Shown piece after piece: positions 26,247-34,300 of a stretch of 64,000 bases of DNA (position 1 is its first letter; each line of letters starts with the position of its first letter). Source of the stretch: Fimbriimonadia bacterium (GTDB lineage: Bacteria; Armatimonadota; Fimbriimonadia; Fimbriimonadales; Fimbriimonadaceae); NCBI GenBank assembly GCA_030427425.1, contig JAUICQ010000005.1, positions 83,772 through 147,771 on the forward strand. Direction: 5' to 3'. Both the position numbers and the translations under genes were made by a program. Under the pieces are notes generated by a model. The model did not search any database. It was not told the origin of the DNA and saw nothing but the letters and a program-made list of their open reading frames with translations.

Positions 26247-27020
26247 CTAGTTAAAGTGTGTCTCTTCTCGCATCTCTATAACACACCTGTTATCTCCATC
26301 TAACTTAAGTTTACAGGAATCGGGGAGAGTAGTTGAACGGCTATCGGCTTTAGAATCTTGAACATTAAATCCATAACCCTCTAAAGCATTGCCATAAACA
26401 CTTAGATCTAATCTGGCATATCCATCAAGAAGTGAATATTCCAACTTACCAGAATTTTCCGGATCCTTGCTTACACAGATAATATTAACTAAAAGTTTTA
26501 AAGGAGCTGGATGGTTAGAAGCATCTACACTAGGTGGAAGAATATCTTTTAATTTTATAGATACGTCTATATGCTTACTGTTTCTTTTTGAATATACTAA
26601 TTGATTGTGATAATTTCTTTCTTCTGTTAAGAAATCTATAAATTTCCCAGCTTTCTGATCTGTATAATCTACAGTATAAAAATATGGTTTGTCTTTGTAC
26701 TGAACCAGGTGTGTAATATCCCACTCGTAGTCTATTCCATTTGTAGTTAACAATATATTATTATTTCCATCGGCAGGACCTATCGAATCATCATTTTCAA
26801 GTACATAGTTATCCTCTGTAGGATTAGTATAAATTGCTTTAATAGCAATGTAATAGTCTACTTTAGAAGAAATGGAACCTTCTACAGCAATTCTACAGTG
26901 AAGAAACTTATCCTTTTCGGGAGCAACACCATCAGGGAATTTAGCACAAGAGGAGCAAAATATCAAAATTAATAGTAGAAACTTCAGTTTATTAGGAATG
27001 CGTTGCTTAACTTTAATCAT
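26247..27020 (-). CDS. Lipoprotein of unknown function
   Basis: 257 residues with a clear lipoprotein signal (KLKFLLLILIFCSSC, lipid Cys C25). The mature part is mixed polar, predicted beta-rich (YYIAIKAIYTNPTEDNYVL, NGIDYEWDITHLVQ), ending in a short Cys-containing segment (CKLKLDGDNRCVIEM). No family recognised. It begins 15 bases after the zinc-ribbon gene on the same strand, so the two are probably cotranscribed, although no functional link is apparent. Confidence 0.75.
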   Translation of the reverse strand: MIKVKQRIPNKLKFLLLILIFCSSCAKFPDGVAPEKDKFLHCRIAVEGSISSKVDYYIAIKAIYTNPTEDNYVLENDDSIGPADGNNNILLTTNGIDYEWDITHLVQYKDKPYFYTVDYTDQKAGKFIDFLTEERNYHNQLVYSKRNSKHIDVSIKLKDILPPSVDASNHPAPLKLLVNIICVSKDPENSGKLEYSLLDGYARLDLSVYGNALEGYGFNVQDSKADSRSTTLPDSCKLKLDGDNRCVIEMREETHFN

Positions 27021-27035
27021 TATAAATTTCTGTAA

Positions 27036-27758
27036 TTAGTTTGAATTTGGAATTAGCTTCATTAATATTCTACTGCATGATTCGCATTGAATAATACAAT
27101 TATTGTCTAATGAATCCAGTATTTTCTCTGGTATATGCATACCGCACATACTACATCCCTTGTCACTGTTTAGTATCGCTAAGCCAGTATCGTGATGCTT
27201 TCTTTTGATGTTTTCATACTGCTTATATAGATGCGTTTCGATATTCTTTGCTATAGAAGGTCTTTGTTGCAAAAGTTTATCAAAATTAGTTTTTAATGTA
27301 TCCTGTAAAATTCTAACTTCTTTCTGGTGTTTTGCTAGATCTGCCTTGAGATTTTCTAACTTGCTCTTTTCAGTTTTAGCACTAGTCTCCAGAGTAGGTT
27401 TTTTATCAAGAAGCTCCAGCATCTCATCATCTATCGTGCCTAATCGATGTTCATTGCTAGTAATATTTTTTTCAAGATTTTCAGATTCTTTGGCACTCAC
27501 ATTTCCTGATTGGTAGAGCGACTGTTTATCTTGCTTAATTCTAGCATTAATCTTTTCACTTTCTGCTTCAAGCTCATATATTCTGGCGTTTGTAGTATCT
27601 AATAACGACTGGTGTTTATTCCATACCAATTGTTGTTCTCTAATTTGTTGAACAATTTTATTGCCAGGATCGATTGCTGCCGCTTTTTTTCTGATATTAT
27701 CTATTTCTAAATCTAGTTGAGATAATTGATAGAGAAATGACAACTGTTCGAAGCTCAT
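27036..27758 (-). CDS. Coiled-coil protein with C-terminal C4 zinc ribbon
   Basis: 240 residues. Residues 5-170 form an almost continuous coiled coil (heptads rich in Leu, Ile, Lys and Glu), then a C4 zinc ribbon with CSMCG and CESCS pairs (about residues 201-230). This architecture is the zf-RING_7/CT398-like family, found across many phyla and proposed to bind nucleic acid or partner with secretion or flagellar components in chlamydiae. The role here is unknown. It is followed by the lipoprotein gene and preceded by a hairpin terminator of the upstream dipeptidase. Confidence 0.82.
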   Translation of the reverse strand: MSFEQLSFLYQLSQLDLEIDNIRKKAAAIDPGNKIVQQIREQQLVWNKHQSLLDTTNARIYELEAESEKINARIKQDKQSLYQSGNVSAKESENLEKNITSNEHRLGTIDDEMLELLDKKPTLETSAKTEKSKLENLKADLAKHQKEVRILQDTLKTNFDKLLQQRPSIAKNIETHLYKQYENIKRKHHDTGLAILNSDKGCSMCGMHIPEKILDSLDNNCIIQCESCSRILMKLIPNSN

Positions 27759-27832
27759 AATTTATTATATCTTTTTATACTACTCTATAGTATAAATAGG
27801 AATTAAATTATTATTAATCAGTCCACACTAGT

Positions 27833-27867
27833 AAATATTACCGGCATATCAAATGCCGGTAATATTT
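27833..27867 (-). terminator. Hairpin after the dipeptidase gene
   Basis: AAATATTACCGGCAT (27833-27847) and its exact complement ATGCCGGTAATATTT (27853-27867), loop 5 bases. A 15-base-pair perfect stem 5 bases beyond the stop of the minus-strand dipeptidase gene. The U-tract on that strand is only the stem end, so termination strength is uncertain. Confidence 0.65.
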
Positions 27868-27871
27868 ATTT

Positions 27872-29278
27872 TTATTCGATATCTATCTCTAGAGCAGCAA
27901 GATACAACAAAATTCGTGCATAGTAGAGTGATAACCTTAGCAGATTTTCTACTCGCAATCGCTCATCAGTTTCATGTGGTTCACCATCTCCAGCCCAACT
28001 AGTTCCTATACTAACAGTATTAGGAATAGCTCTAGCATATGTTCCTCCACCCATCACCTTTGGCTTAGAAAATCCACCAGCTTCTGCATTATAAGCAGAT
28101 AGAATAGCTTCTACCATAGGGCTATCAACAGGAAAGTGGAGCGGTTCACTATCTCTAAACACCTTAATTTTAAAATTCGGATAAGATTCATTTAATTTAG
28201 CTTCACATCTTTCAACTAAATCATTACCTTTCCAGGTTACAGGGTATCTGATATTGATAAGAACATAAAGATTATTTTCATCACTATTAATAATTCCAGC
28301 GTTTGCCGTGAGTGTACTAAGTTCATCACTACCTTGAATACCTAGACCGTATCCGCTAATATCACAGATATCTAATAATGCCGTATACTCTTCCCAATTA
28401 CTGGCAGGAGAAATTTCTCGAATGAATCGCAACAACCTAATAGCTGCAGAATCGCCATAAAAAGGAGTAGATCCGTGTGCTGCTTTTCCGATAGCCGTTA
28501 TTTCAAAAGTATCATCAGTCAGCCATGTTAGAGATATGTTTTTATCCCAAGCATTACCTATCTTTTCCAACACTTCTTCTTTTCTAGTCTGAAGAACTTT
28601 TAATTTAGCTGTACATTTATCGATAACTATATTGGGCCTATCTCCTCCTTCTATGGAGAGAAGAGCGAGTTCTCCCTTTACTAAAGGCACCTCTATCTGA
28701 AGGTCTGCAATACCCTTCTCTGCATGAACTAACGGCCAATCGGAATCAGGAGCAATCCCATAAGTAGGATGTTCTTCTGTTTTAACATATCTTTCCACAC
28801 ATTCAAATCCCGATTCTTCATTACAACCATAAACTGCACGGAATCTAACTTTTAAACCTTTTGTGCACTCCATGATAGCTCTCATCGCAAAAAAGCTTGC
28901 CATGGTAGGTCCTTTATCGTCTACAACCCCTCTACCATAGAGATATCCATTGTCTATTACCGCATCAAATGGAGGATGCTTCCAACCATCACCAACCGGT
29001 ACTACGTCTAAATGACCCAAGCTAACGATAAGAGGTTTTCCGTCTCCAAATTCAGCCCAACCGGCATAACCATCTAAATTTTTTGTTTTCATTCCAGCAT
29101 TGCTAGAAAGATTTAACATATACTGTAGCGCATTATCTATTTCTGTACCAAAAGGCGCATTAGGAGCAGGGGCACCTTCAATCGATTTAAACCGTAGCAG
29201 TTGTTGAGTGTTTTCTATTAATTCATTTTCATGATTTCTAATCCATTGTTGTACTTTTTGCACTGTTAAGCTACTCAT
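27872..29278 (-). CDS. M20 family dipeptidase (PepV-like)
   Basis: Zinc metallopeptidase of 468 residues. Ligand motifs: LGHLDVVPVGDGW (His, first Asp), GVVDDKGP (bridging Asp), GCNEESGFE (catalytic Glu-Glu) and PDSDWP (second-site Asp); a late GTYARAIPN-like segment carries the C-terminal His region. Length and the two-part insert match PepV and related Sapep dipeptidases, which hydrolyse dipeptides with broad range in the cytosol. For a host-associated bacterium this would support use of scavenged peptides. It is monocistronic between a long gap and a hairpin. Confidence 0.9.
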   Translation of the reverse strand: MSSLTVQKVQQWIRNHENELIENTQQLLRFKSIEGAPAPNAPFGTEIDNALQYMLNLSSNAGMKTKNLDGYAGWAEFGDGKPLIVSLGHLDVVPVGDGWKHPPFDAVIDNGYLYGRGVVDDKGPTMASFFAMRAIMECTKGLKVRFRAVYGCNEESGFECVERYVKTEEHPTYGIAPDSDWPLVHAEKGIADLQIEVPLVKGELALLSIEGGDRPNIVIDKCTAKLKVLQTRKEEVLEKIGNAWDKNISLTWLTDDTFEITAIGKAAHGSTPFYGDSAAIRLLRFIREISPASNWEEYTALLDICDISGYGLGIQGSDELSTLTANAGIINSDENNLYVLINIRYPVTWKGNDLVERCEAKLNESYPNFKIKVFRDSEPLHFPVDSPMVEAILSAYNAEAGGFSKPKVMGGGTYARAIPNTVSIGTSWAGDGEPHETDERLRVENLLRLSLYYARILLYLAALEIDIE

Positions 29279-29486
29279 AACTGAAGCTTACCACGAGTCA
29301 CTTGGGTGTAGTCAATCTATTTTCATCTCATGAGAACCTGGCAAATAAACGGTATTTCAATCACATTTGATCTTAAATAAGCATTTTATACATTTTCTTT
29401 ATCAGATTGTTCTCTATTTGTGGAACAGAAAGAGTATAAAGAACTATTTCAAAAAGGTTAAACACTAATAATTTGAGGAAAAAAAA

Positions 29487-29726
29487 ATGAATTCAGAAGC
29501 AGGAACAAAAAAAGTAAAATTAACCCCAACAGAAGTAAAAGTGCTCAGTTTAATTGCACAGGGGCATAGCAGTAAATCTGTAGCAGAGTTACTAACTGTA
29601 TCTAAAAGAACAGTAGATTTTCATCTAGCAAATATTTATGAAAAACTACAAGTTAAAAATAGAGTACAAGCATTAAGAGCTGCAAGCCGACAAGGATTAA
29701 TTCCACAAGATCCAATGTTTGGTTAA
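29487..29726 (+). CDS. Orphan LuxR/GerE-type DNA-binding protein
   Basis: 79 residues, consisting of only the helix-turn-helix. KLTPTEVKVLSLIAQG, then SSKSVAELLTVSKRTVDFHL (recognition helix) and ANIYEKLQVKNRVQALRAA are canonical. No receiver or autoinducer domain is present, as in GerE and in short cyanobacterial regulators with SKRTVDFHLANIY-like helices. A GAGG ribosome binding site precedes the ATG by 9 bases. It is followed by a structured RNA gene with its own promoter, and by an inverted repeat (29762-29784) that might be an operator. Confidence 0.9.
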   Translation: MNSEAGTKKVKLTPTEVKVLSLIAQGHSSKSVAELLTVSKRTVDFHLANIYEKLQVKNRVQALRAASRQGLIPQDPMFG

Positions 29727-29761
29727 CATACTATATTTAACAAGAATTAATATCAATAGTA

Positions 29762-29784
29762 AATACATTAGAAACAAATGTATT
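29762..29784. promoter_or_regulatory. Inverted repeat just upstream of the RNA promoter
   Basis: AATACATT (29762-29769), 7-base spacer, AATGTATT (29777-29784): a perfect 8-base dyad 9 bases upstream of the -35 element. There is no U-tract, so it is a poor terminator for the luxR-type gene and a plausible operator. Which regulator would bind it is unknown; the adjacent LuxR-type protein is a candidate. Confidence 0.5.
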
Positions 29785-29793
29785 CGACTGGTA

Positions 29794-29822
29794 TTGACAG
29801 ATATGTATCATAAATGTATAGT
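29794..29822 (+). promoter_or_regulatory. Sigma-70-type promoter for the structured RNA
   Basis: TTGACA (29794-29799), 17-base spacer, TATAGT (29817-29822). This is the best -35/-10 pair I found in the window. Predicted start near 29829, with no start codon and ribosome binding site following it. Confidence 0.75.
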
Positions 29823-29828
29823 TGATAA

Positions 29829-30004
29829 AACTATATGTTAGTAATACATATGAGCAATTACACATCCGCAAATCTAGAGATGTAAAACAGTTGATAAAAC
29901 TCTAAATAACTGTATTTACATATAAATGATGTAATTGTTGAAAATAGTTCCTGCAGTGTTATGTAATATAAGACTTAGATGATATCTAAGTCTTATATTT
30001 TTTT
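29829..30004 (+). ncRNA. Candidate structured small RNA, about 175 nt, 6S-like shape
   Basis: Bounded by a strong promoter and an intrinsic terminator and containing no open frame. It folds by eye into one long irregular rod: AACTAT (29829-29834) with ATAGTT (29944-29949); CAATTAC + ATC (29855-29861, 29864-29866) with GAT + GTAATTG (29928-29937); an asymmetric internal bubble (13 nt on the 5' side, 6 nt on the 3' side); then a 13-base-pair stem, 29880-29892 with 29908-29921 (one bulged base), capped by a 15-nt loop. A rod with an internal bubble and this length recalls 6S RNA, which binds sigma-70 RNA polymerase, but I cannot confirm that identity; it may be a lineage-specific regulator. Confidence 0.65.
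29965..30004 (+). terminator. Intrinsic terminator of the structured RNA
   Basis: AATATAAGACTTAGAT (29965-29980), loop GAT, and its exact complement (29984-29999), a 16-base-pair perfect stem running into a run of seven T (29998-30004). The best terminator in the window. The rest of the gap to ruvC (30005-30190) is AT-rich with nothing I can name. Confidence 0.9.
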
Positions 30005-30190
30005 ATAAATAAGTTATAGAAATAATATTAAAAGACATCTTTATTCTATAATTATTGCTATACCAAAACATTGAAAACTCTAATATAAAGTAGTCTTAGC
30101 AATAAATAGAACTCTCTTATTTCACATTTAATAAAATAATTATTAGCTTCACCTCTACTCTCTATGCACGTTCCATACTCAGCCAATACA

Positions 30191-30676
30191 CTACTTCAGG
30201 GCCACGTAAGAGTTATGCTGCATCGCATAGCTCAAGGCAATCGCGATTGCATCTGAAACATCATCAGGTTTAGGGGCATCTCTAATACCAAGCAACTTCA
30301 TCACCATATACTGAACCTGTTGCTTAGTAGCGCTTCCTACACCTGTAACACACTTCTTAATCTCTGTAGGGGCGAACTCTACCCATGGCAAATTATGATG
30401 AGATGATATCAGTAATATTACTCCTAGCGCTTTCGATACATCCAGCGCTGTTGTAGTATTCCTGGCAAAGGTCAATCGTTCGGTCACCATAATGTCTGGC
30501 TTATACTGATGGATTAATTCTGCCAACTCTTCTTCAATAATACTTAATCGCTTAGGAAGTTCAATTGGTGGAGTAGAGATTAATTTATGAATAATACTTC
30601 TGTAACTACTACCGTTCTTCTCTAAAATACAGACCCCAATCCGACCCAAGCCAGGATCTACACCTAATACTCTCAT
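30191..30676 (-). CDS. ruvC: Holliday junction resolvase RuvC
   Basis: 161-residue endonuclease that cuts four-way junctions with RuvAB. Catalytic acids: D7 (GVDPG), E66 (VTERLTF), and the Asp pair in KPDDVSDAIAIALSYA. TGVGSATKQQVQYMV is the family's DNA-binding stretch. It follows a secreted protein gene by 12 bases on the same strand, an odd pairing; ruvA and ruvB are not present in the window. Confidence 0.95.
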   Translation of the reverse strand: MRVLGVDPGLGRIGVCILEKNGSSYRSIIHKLISTPPIELPKRLSIIEEELAELIHQYKPDIMVTERLTFARNTTTALDVSKALGVILLISSHHNLPWVEFAPTEIKKCVTGVGSATKQQVQYMVMKLLGIRDAPKPDDVSDAIAIALSYAMQHNSYVALK

Positions 30677-30688
30677 CCTATATCTAGG

Positions 30689-31531
30689 TTACTCCACTAC
30701 CAGTGAACTATCATCCACAAAGGTAAAATTTTCTCTATCTCTGTACCAATCAGCAATATGTAAAGCAACACCATCCATAAATGTTATGTTTTTCTTTTCC
30801 GCACAAAATTTACTCATAGTAGCTCTAATATAAGATGTTTTTATCTTTCTAAGAATTGCCTGCTCCAATTCTGCACTAGCAACTACTCCGCCACCTATAC
30901 AGATTAATTCACTACTAACATTGATGATAGTTTCTGATGTAGGGGTTAAATTATTAGTCCCTTCTACATATCCCCCCCAAGAATCTATCATCTCTGGTAT
31001 AAAAAAAACTGAATCGCAATAATACGATATCATAGCAGGAGGATAACGAAAGAGCTCACTAGATACAATCCCCATTGTTTCAAACCCCATCTCTTTAGCA
31101 ATTTTATAAACTCCACCAATACCCTGAGACGTAGCACCTATGTTTATAATATATTCATACCTAGAGTACCTTCTCAAGATAGACTTCACTTTTTCTAACA
31201 TTAAAAAATACTTTTCATATGACGTTCCAGAATTTCCACATATCGTAAGCACTCTCTTACCTACACTACTTACATAACGTTCTACATCATAAGGTTCATG
31301 AAAATCTCTGGGAAGAGCAATCTCTTTATCATACATAACAAGATATTTAAATCGCTGTTCCTCTGTTAGCATTTCTGGGGCTGAAGCAAAAACATCTCTT
31401 CTGGACCTACTAGATAATAACTGCGGCATAGATTCGTCATCTGAATAACAATCGGCAGAGTAAGCCACCATCAAACTATTTAAAATTAAAACGATTGAAA
31501 ATACACCCGACAACTTCATCATGATTCTCAT
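30689..31531 (-). CDS. Exported protein with Rossmann/SLOG-like fold, function unknown
   Basis: 280 residues. A signal peptide (MKLSGVFSIVLILNSLMVAYSA) is evident, starting from M4 or M5. The mature part contains strand-glycine-helix patterns like SLOG/LOG nucleotide-binding domains: VLTICGNSG, INIGATSQGIGGVYKIAKEMGFETMGIVSSE and LICIGGGVVASAELEQA. Such domains usually work in the cytosol on nucleotides, so a signal peptide in front of one is unusual and suggests either a secreted effector or a different fold. It precedes ruvC by 12 bases and is probably cotranscribed. The fold assignment is by eye only. Confidence 0.6.
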   Translation of the reverse strand: MRIMMKLSGVFSIVLILNSLMVAYSADCYSDDESMPQLLSSRSRRDVFASAPEMLTEEQRFKYLVMYDKEIALPRDFHEPYDVERYVSSVGKRVLTICGNSGTSYEKYFLMLEKVKSILRRYSRYEYIINIGATSQGIGGVYKIAKEMGFETMGIVSSELFRYPPAMISYYCDSVFFIPEMIDSWGGYVEGTNNLTPTSETIINVSSELICIGGGVVASAELEQAILRKIKTSYIRATMSKFCAEKKNITFMDGVALHIADWYRDRENFTFVDDSSLVVE

Positions 31532-31720
31532 ATTACATTGATTTTGGCATATTCAACTTAAAAAAACATATTTAGATCACTACTAAATAGACAATACCAA
31601 TCTCTCGCTTTTACGTCACAGTTGAATAATACTAAAAGCATATACTAAAAAGCTATACAAAAAAAACTCTCTCGAATAAGAACCATTACTATCCAGCCTA
31701 GATATTTTATTCCAATAATA

Positions 31721-31978
31721 TTGCATATGAACAAGTGGATTTATCTAAAATATGGACTAACTCTATACTCCATAATTGCTTTAACTGGATGCGGAAATAG
31801 CAATCAGCACTCTAATACTGGCGCGCTTTCGGTAAATGATAACGAATATTTAGAAGAACAACAAGAAGCACTCGAAAATCAGCTAGATGGCAAAAGTACT
31901 TCGGCGAACGTAAATAATCCTAATATGAGTGAACTAGAAAAAGATATTAGAGAAATACTAGACTATTCAGGATTATAA
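31721..31978 (+). CDS. Small lipoprotein
   Basis: 85 residues with signal and lipobox (YSIIALTGC, lipid Cys C24). The mature peptide is acidic and helical (EEQQEALENQLDGK, ELEKDIREILDYSGL), similar in style to small lipoproteins that bind partners through a coiled coil. No family recognised. Its stop codon (31976-31978) directly abuts the encoded CCA end of the convergent tRNA-Ile gene. Confidence 0.7.
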   Translation: MHMNKWIYLKYGLTLYSIIALTGCGNSNQHSNTGALSVNDNEYLEEQQEALENQLDGKSTSANVNNPNMSELEKDIREILDYSGL

Positions 31979-32055
<77 letters not shown>

Positions 32056-32114
32056 CATTACTTATAAAAGTATACCTACTTTTTAGAATTTGCTGCAGAA
32101 AAAATTAGATTTAT

Positions 32115-32840
32115 TTATCCAATTTTCCAGTACGCACATAACTGCTTTAAATTGTCTAAAGATAGTTTTTTAAATTGAGAGAAAGTAGGATCCCTTTTTC
32201 TCTTAATAAATTTACAAACCTCATCAACATTTTTACCGCGCGAGTTAATTTGAACATCAAATATAGTCTTTAATATATCTATTTTGTATTTATCAGTTAG
32301 CAAATTACTCAGTATATATTCAGCTTTATCTACAACTGACACATCAGAATCTGATACCGAAACACCTTCTTCTACATCGGTAACTTCTACAATGGTAGCA
32401 CTCTTGTCTTCAGTGCTAGCACCATTATGTAAATAGGTTAATATTTTTGCAGCAGAATCCATATCATCGCCAGACCTAGCTCTTTTCATCAGCACACCGT
32501 TTTCTACTACTGGTCCAATATCTTTAATCGATCTTTTCTCAGCCCTATTACCAGACTGGGCTAACATATCCAGACCCTCATTTTTTTGCAGCTTAGAATA
32601 CAATCTAACAAAAGTTTCCAGCCTAAAGTTATTAAATTTAGCTTTTAAGTATCCATCCTGCTCTAACTCCATTATGATATTCTCAATTGAATATCCTGCA
32701 TAGATTCTGGCCTGCATATACATTTCTAAATCTGCTTCTAATGTTAGGGGGATATATACCATACGTTCGGCATCAGCACTACAAAAACACACTTTGGAAA
32801 AAGCAAAAAAGCATCCGATTAATAAATATTTTTTCTTCAT
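32115..32840 (-). CDS. Secreted protein of unknown function
   Basis: 241 residues. Signal peptide KKKYLLIGCFFAFSKVCFCSADA, with possible cleavage near residue 22. The mature part is mostly helical and charged: an N-terminal helical domain (about 25-90), a Lys/Arg/Asp-rich linker (about 97-125), an acidic Val/Ser-rich stretch, and a C-terminal helical region (YILSNLLTDKYKIDILKTIF...). No enzyme motif. Its style matches the other exported proteins of this genome (47-55 kb). It sits 77 bases after murF on the same strand. Confidence 0.65.
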   Translation of the reverse strand: MKKKYLLIGCFFAFSKVCFCSADAERMVYIPLTLEADLEMYMQARIYAGYSIENIIMELEQDGYLKAKFNNFRLETFVRLYSKLQKNEGLDMLAQSGNRAEKRSIKDIGPVVENGVLMKRARSGDDMDSAAKILTYLHNGASTEDKSATIVEVTDVEEGVSVSDSDVSVVDKAEYILSNLLTDKYKIDILKTIFDVQINSRGKNVDEVCKFIKRKRDPTFSQFKKLSLDNLKQLCAYWKIG

Positions 32841-32917
32841 ATTAATCTAATATACTCCAATTTCAACGCATCCTGGACTGCACTAATATTCATATAACAT
32901 AAGCTATTACTATCTTT

Positions 32918-34291
32918 CTAAACTAAACCAACAGAAAGCAAAGGCTCAACAGCCCTGGGCAACCCGATACTTCTACTAGCTTTCAATAAAACAAGATCCT
33001 TATCGCCTAATGTAAATAAATATTGAGAAATACTTTCAATAGAATCCATTTTCTTTATATTTTCAGCTGGATAGCCTAACTGCACCAATCCCGATGCAAT
33101 ATACTCAGCCTGACCCCCAAATAAGAGAACATCATCTGGAAACGCCTCAGATATACTCCTAGCAACTTGTTCACACCCAAGTTTTTCATACGAACCCAAC
33201 TCCAGCATATCGCCCAAAACAACCACTTTTTTACCAGGCACGGAACTCTCAGATAACACCTTGACAGCAGCACAAACACTATCCGGACTAGCGTTGTAAG
33301 CATCTATAAGTGCAGTACATCCATTCGAAAGCATCTGATGCTCCATACGCATCTCAGGCATCTTGGTGTATTTTAATTTTTCACAACACTCTTTAACATT
33401 TAAACCTAATTCCGCAGCGATTAATACCGCTATAGCCGCATTTAACGCTTGATGCTTCCCTGCCACTGGAATGGTAAAATGATACTTGTCTTTGTTAATC
33501 TCAAGCATCACTTCCGATTCTTTCCAATTTATCATCCTATAACCAATTACACGACAGTTGGCATTCTCACTAAATCCAAAAGTTTTCTTTGCACAACCCG
33601 CTTTCTGTTCCATTATATGATGGAAAGAATCGTCTGCTGAATAAATTGCTAACGCACTGCTATCTAACTCCTCAAATAATTCACACTTTGCATGAGCGAT
33701 CCCTTCTTTAGAGCCGAAAAATTCTATGTGATTGCTACCAATCATTGTGATAACAGCTATGGTCGGCCTGTGAACTTTAGCAAGATTCCGTATCTTACCA
33801 GCCGATCGCATCCCTAGTTCCGCTATAACATACTTATGTTCATCCGAAACATGATGCCATAATGCTGGAGATGTATAGGAGGTGTTTTTATTACCAAAAG
33901 ATTTTAGAACATCATTATTGCCTTCCAAAACTTGAGCAATAAACTCCTTTGTAGAAGTCTTCCCATTGCTACCAGTAACACAGATCACTTCACCTTGGAA
34001 CTGATCTCTTCTATAAGCACCGTATTTTGCAATAGCCTCAATAATATTAGGTACCTGAACAGATGGATAAGATAATTCTTTTTCAGTAAGAGCAGCAACA
34101 GATCCATTAGCTAAAGCATCTTCAACGTAATTATTACCGTCTACACGCGCTCCTTTTACTGCGATAAATAATGAATTGGGCAGAATGCTTTTACTATTAA
34201 GACAGAAGTGTGAAATAATTTCATTACCCTTAGTATGAAACAATCGTCCCCCACAAATATCTGCGAAGGACGCTACAGAAATTTTATCCAT
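32918..34291 (-). CDS. murF: UDP-N-acetylmuramoyl-tripeptide--D-alanyl-D-alanine ligase
   Basis: ATP-dependent ligase that adds D-Ala-D-Ala to the UDP-MurNAc-tripeptide in the cytosol. The Mur-ligase P-loop is CVTGSNGKTSTKEF; the central domain has IAELGMRSAGKI and TMIGSNHIEFFGS, and the C-terminal domain has DAYNASPDSV and VVLGDMLELG, all typical of MurF. 457 residues is normal. It begins 9 bases after murE and belongs to an ftsI-murE-murF operon, a remnant of the dcw cluster. Confidence 0.95.
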   Translation of the reverse strand: MDKISVASFADICGGRLFHTKGNEIISHFCLNSKSILPNSLFIAVKGARVDGNNYVEDALANGSVAALTEKELSYPSVQVPNIIEAIAKYGAYRRDQFQGEVICVTGSNGKTSTKEFIAQVLEGNNDVLKSFGNKNTSYTSPALWHHVSDEHKYVIAELGMRSAGKIRNLAKVHRPTIAVITMIGSNHIEFFGSKEGIAHAKCELFEELDSSALAIYSADDSFHHIMEQKAGCAKKTFGFSENANCRVIGYRMINWKESEVMLEINKDKYHFTIPVAGKHQALNAAIAVLIAAELGLNVKECCEKLKYTKMPEMRMEHQMLSNGCTALIDAYNASPDSVCAAVKVLSESSVPGKKVVVLGDMLELGSYEKLGCEQVARSISEAFPDDVLLFGGQAEYIASGLVQLGYPAENIKKMDSIESISQYLFTLGDKDLVLLKASRSIGLPRAVEPLLSVGLV

Positions 34292-34300
34292 ATTTATAGT

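Noticed and set aside
29727..29790. Intrinsic terminator of the luxR-type gene at the 29762-29784 dyad
   Set aside because: No U-tract follows; an operator role is more plausible, although termination by other means cannot be excluded.
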